Below are positions 5,289-5,863 of a stretch of 5,863 bases of DNA, one piece after another. Position numbers and translations under genes: made by a program. Position 1 is the first letter of the stretch. The number at the start of each line of letters is the position of its first letter. Source of the DNA: Hymenobacter sp. (GTDB lineage: Bacteria; Bacteroidota; Bacteroidia; Cytophagales; Hymenobacteraceae); contig JANYFQ010000614.1 of the NCBI GenBank assembly GCA_025362615.1, positions 1-5,863 of the forward strand. Direction: 5' to 3'. Below the pieces are notes generated by a model. The model made no database searches. It worked only from the letters and a program-made list of their open reading frames with translations, and had not been told where the DNA came from.

Positions 5289-5863
5289 ATGTCTTTTATC
5301 GACCACTTGGAGGCGTTGCGCTGGCACGTCATCCGGGCGGCCATTGCGGTGGTGGTGTTTGCCACGGCCGCGTTTTTTGCCAAGGAGTTTTTGTTCCACG
5401 ACCTGATTCTGGGCCCCTCGCGGGCCGATTTTTGGACCTACCAAATGTCGTGCAAGCTCGGCACGTTGGTGGGGGCCGAAGGGATGTGCCCCGATAAGCT
5501 GGGCTTTATCATCCAGAACCGCGAGATGAGCGGGCAGCTTTCGATGCACATCAGCACCTCGTTTATCGTGGGCATTGTGGCGGCGTTTCCGTACCTTTTC
5601 TGGGAGTTGTGGCGCTTCATCAAGCCGGGCTTGTACCCGCACGAGCGGCAGAATTCGCGGGGGGCGGTGTTCTTTGTGTCGGTGCTGTTTGTGCTGGGGG
5701 TGTTGTTCGGCTACTACATCGCCGCGCCGCTAAGTATCAACTTCCTGGCCGGCTACGTGGTGGACCCCAGCATCGAAAACCAGATTGACTTGCAAAGCTA
5801 CCTGAGCACCCTCACGACGATGACACTCTCGTGCGGGCTGGTGTTTGAGCTGCCGATGATAGT
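5289..5863 (+). CDS. tatC: Sec-independent (Tat) translocase subunit TatC, 3' end cut off
   Basis: TatC is the inner-membrane receptor that binds twin-arginine signal peptides and, with TatA, exports folded proteins. The visible 191 residues start MSFIDHLEALRWHVIRA, the conserved N-terminal signal-recognition segment. A first transmembrane helix follows at about 14-34. A long periplasmic loop with Cys55 and Cys67 comes next, then ELWRFIKPGLYPHER with Phe110 and Glu119. These two correspond to Escherichia coli Phe94 and Glu103, which are important for signal peptide binding. Further helices are at about 89-108, 126-146 and from 178 to the window end. A complete protein would need roughly 60-90 more residues. 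The ATG at 5289 is the first in-frame ATG, but the in-frame codons just upstream read SLEQAPE, so a longer N-terminus cannot be excluded. No Shine-Dalgarno sequence or clear promoter octamer is seen upstream. Confidence 0.96.
   Translation, partial: MSFIDHLEALRWHVIRAAIAVVVFATAAFFAKEFLFHDLILGPSRADFWTYQMSCKLGTLVGAEGMCPDKLGFIIQNREMSGQLSMHISTSFIVGIVAAFPYLFWELWRFIKPGLYPHERQNSRGAVFFVSVLFVLGVLFGYYIAAPLSINFLAGYVVDPSIENQIDLQSYLSTLTTMTLSCGLVFELPMI

Overview
This window looks like a chromosomal segment from a GC-rich member of the Bacteroidota, most likely Cytophagales and probably Hymenobacter or a close relative. The evidence is the Bacteroidota-type promoter octamer TAnnTTTG upstream of three genes, the lack of Shine-Dalgarno sequences before start codons, the R2 protein of the eukaryote-like class, the form of TatC and GlyA, and GC-rich third codon positions. 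The genus is inferred from general resemblance and was not tested by any search.

Layout, left to right. Positions 1-120 hold the cut-off end of a repeat element and a strong bidirectional-looking terminator. On the minus strand follows the ribosomal protein pair rplU (bL21, 839-534) then rpmA (bL27, 423-145), with a recognisable promoter at 904-873. Almost the whole gap between the two genes is a near-perfect 37-bp inverted repeat made of 7-bp units. A gap without genes (905-1250) carries two DnaA-box-like sites and the probable promoter of nrdB. nrdB (1251-2210, +) encodes a ribonucleotide reductase small subunit with all iron ligands and the radical tyrosine, and ends in a hairpin terminator. 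Next comes a two-gene overlapping unit of unknown function: a 66-residue cysteine-rich, single-span protein and a 311-residue protein with five predicted membrane spans. A 73-residue minus-strand gene with a DUF2384 (MbcA/ParS/Xre antitoxin C-terminal) domain converges on it. glyA (3766-5073, +) has its -10-like box only 4 bases before the ATG, which suggests a leaderless or nearly leaderless mRNA. A second tandem-unit inverted repeat fills most of the glyA-tatC gap, and the window ends inside tatC (5289 onward, +).

The conserved genes are housekeeping functions (translation, dNTP supply, one-carbon metabolism, Tat export) and show no obvious shared pathway. The accessory content is the unknown membrane pair and the orphan antitoxin-like gene. 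The most unusual feature is a recurring architecture: three intergenic elements (positions 1-63, 432-532 and 5080-5201) each consist of inverted arms built from short tandem units around a unique centre, but with a different unit in each. This suggests a shared generating process rather than copies of one mobile element.
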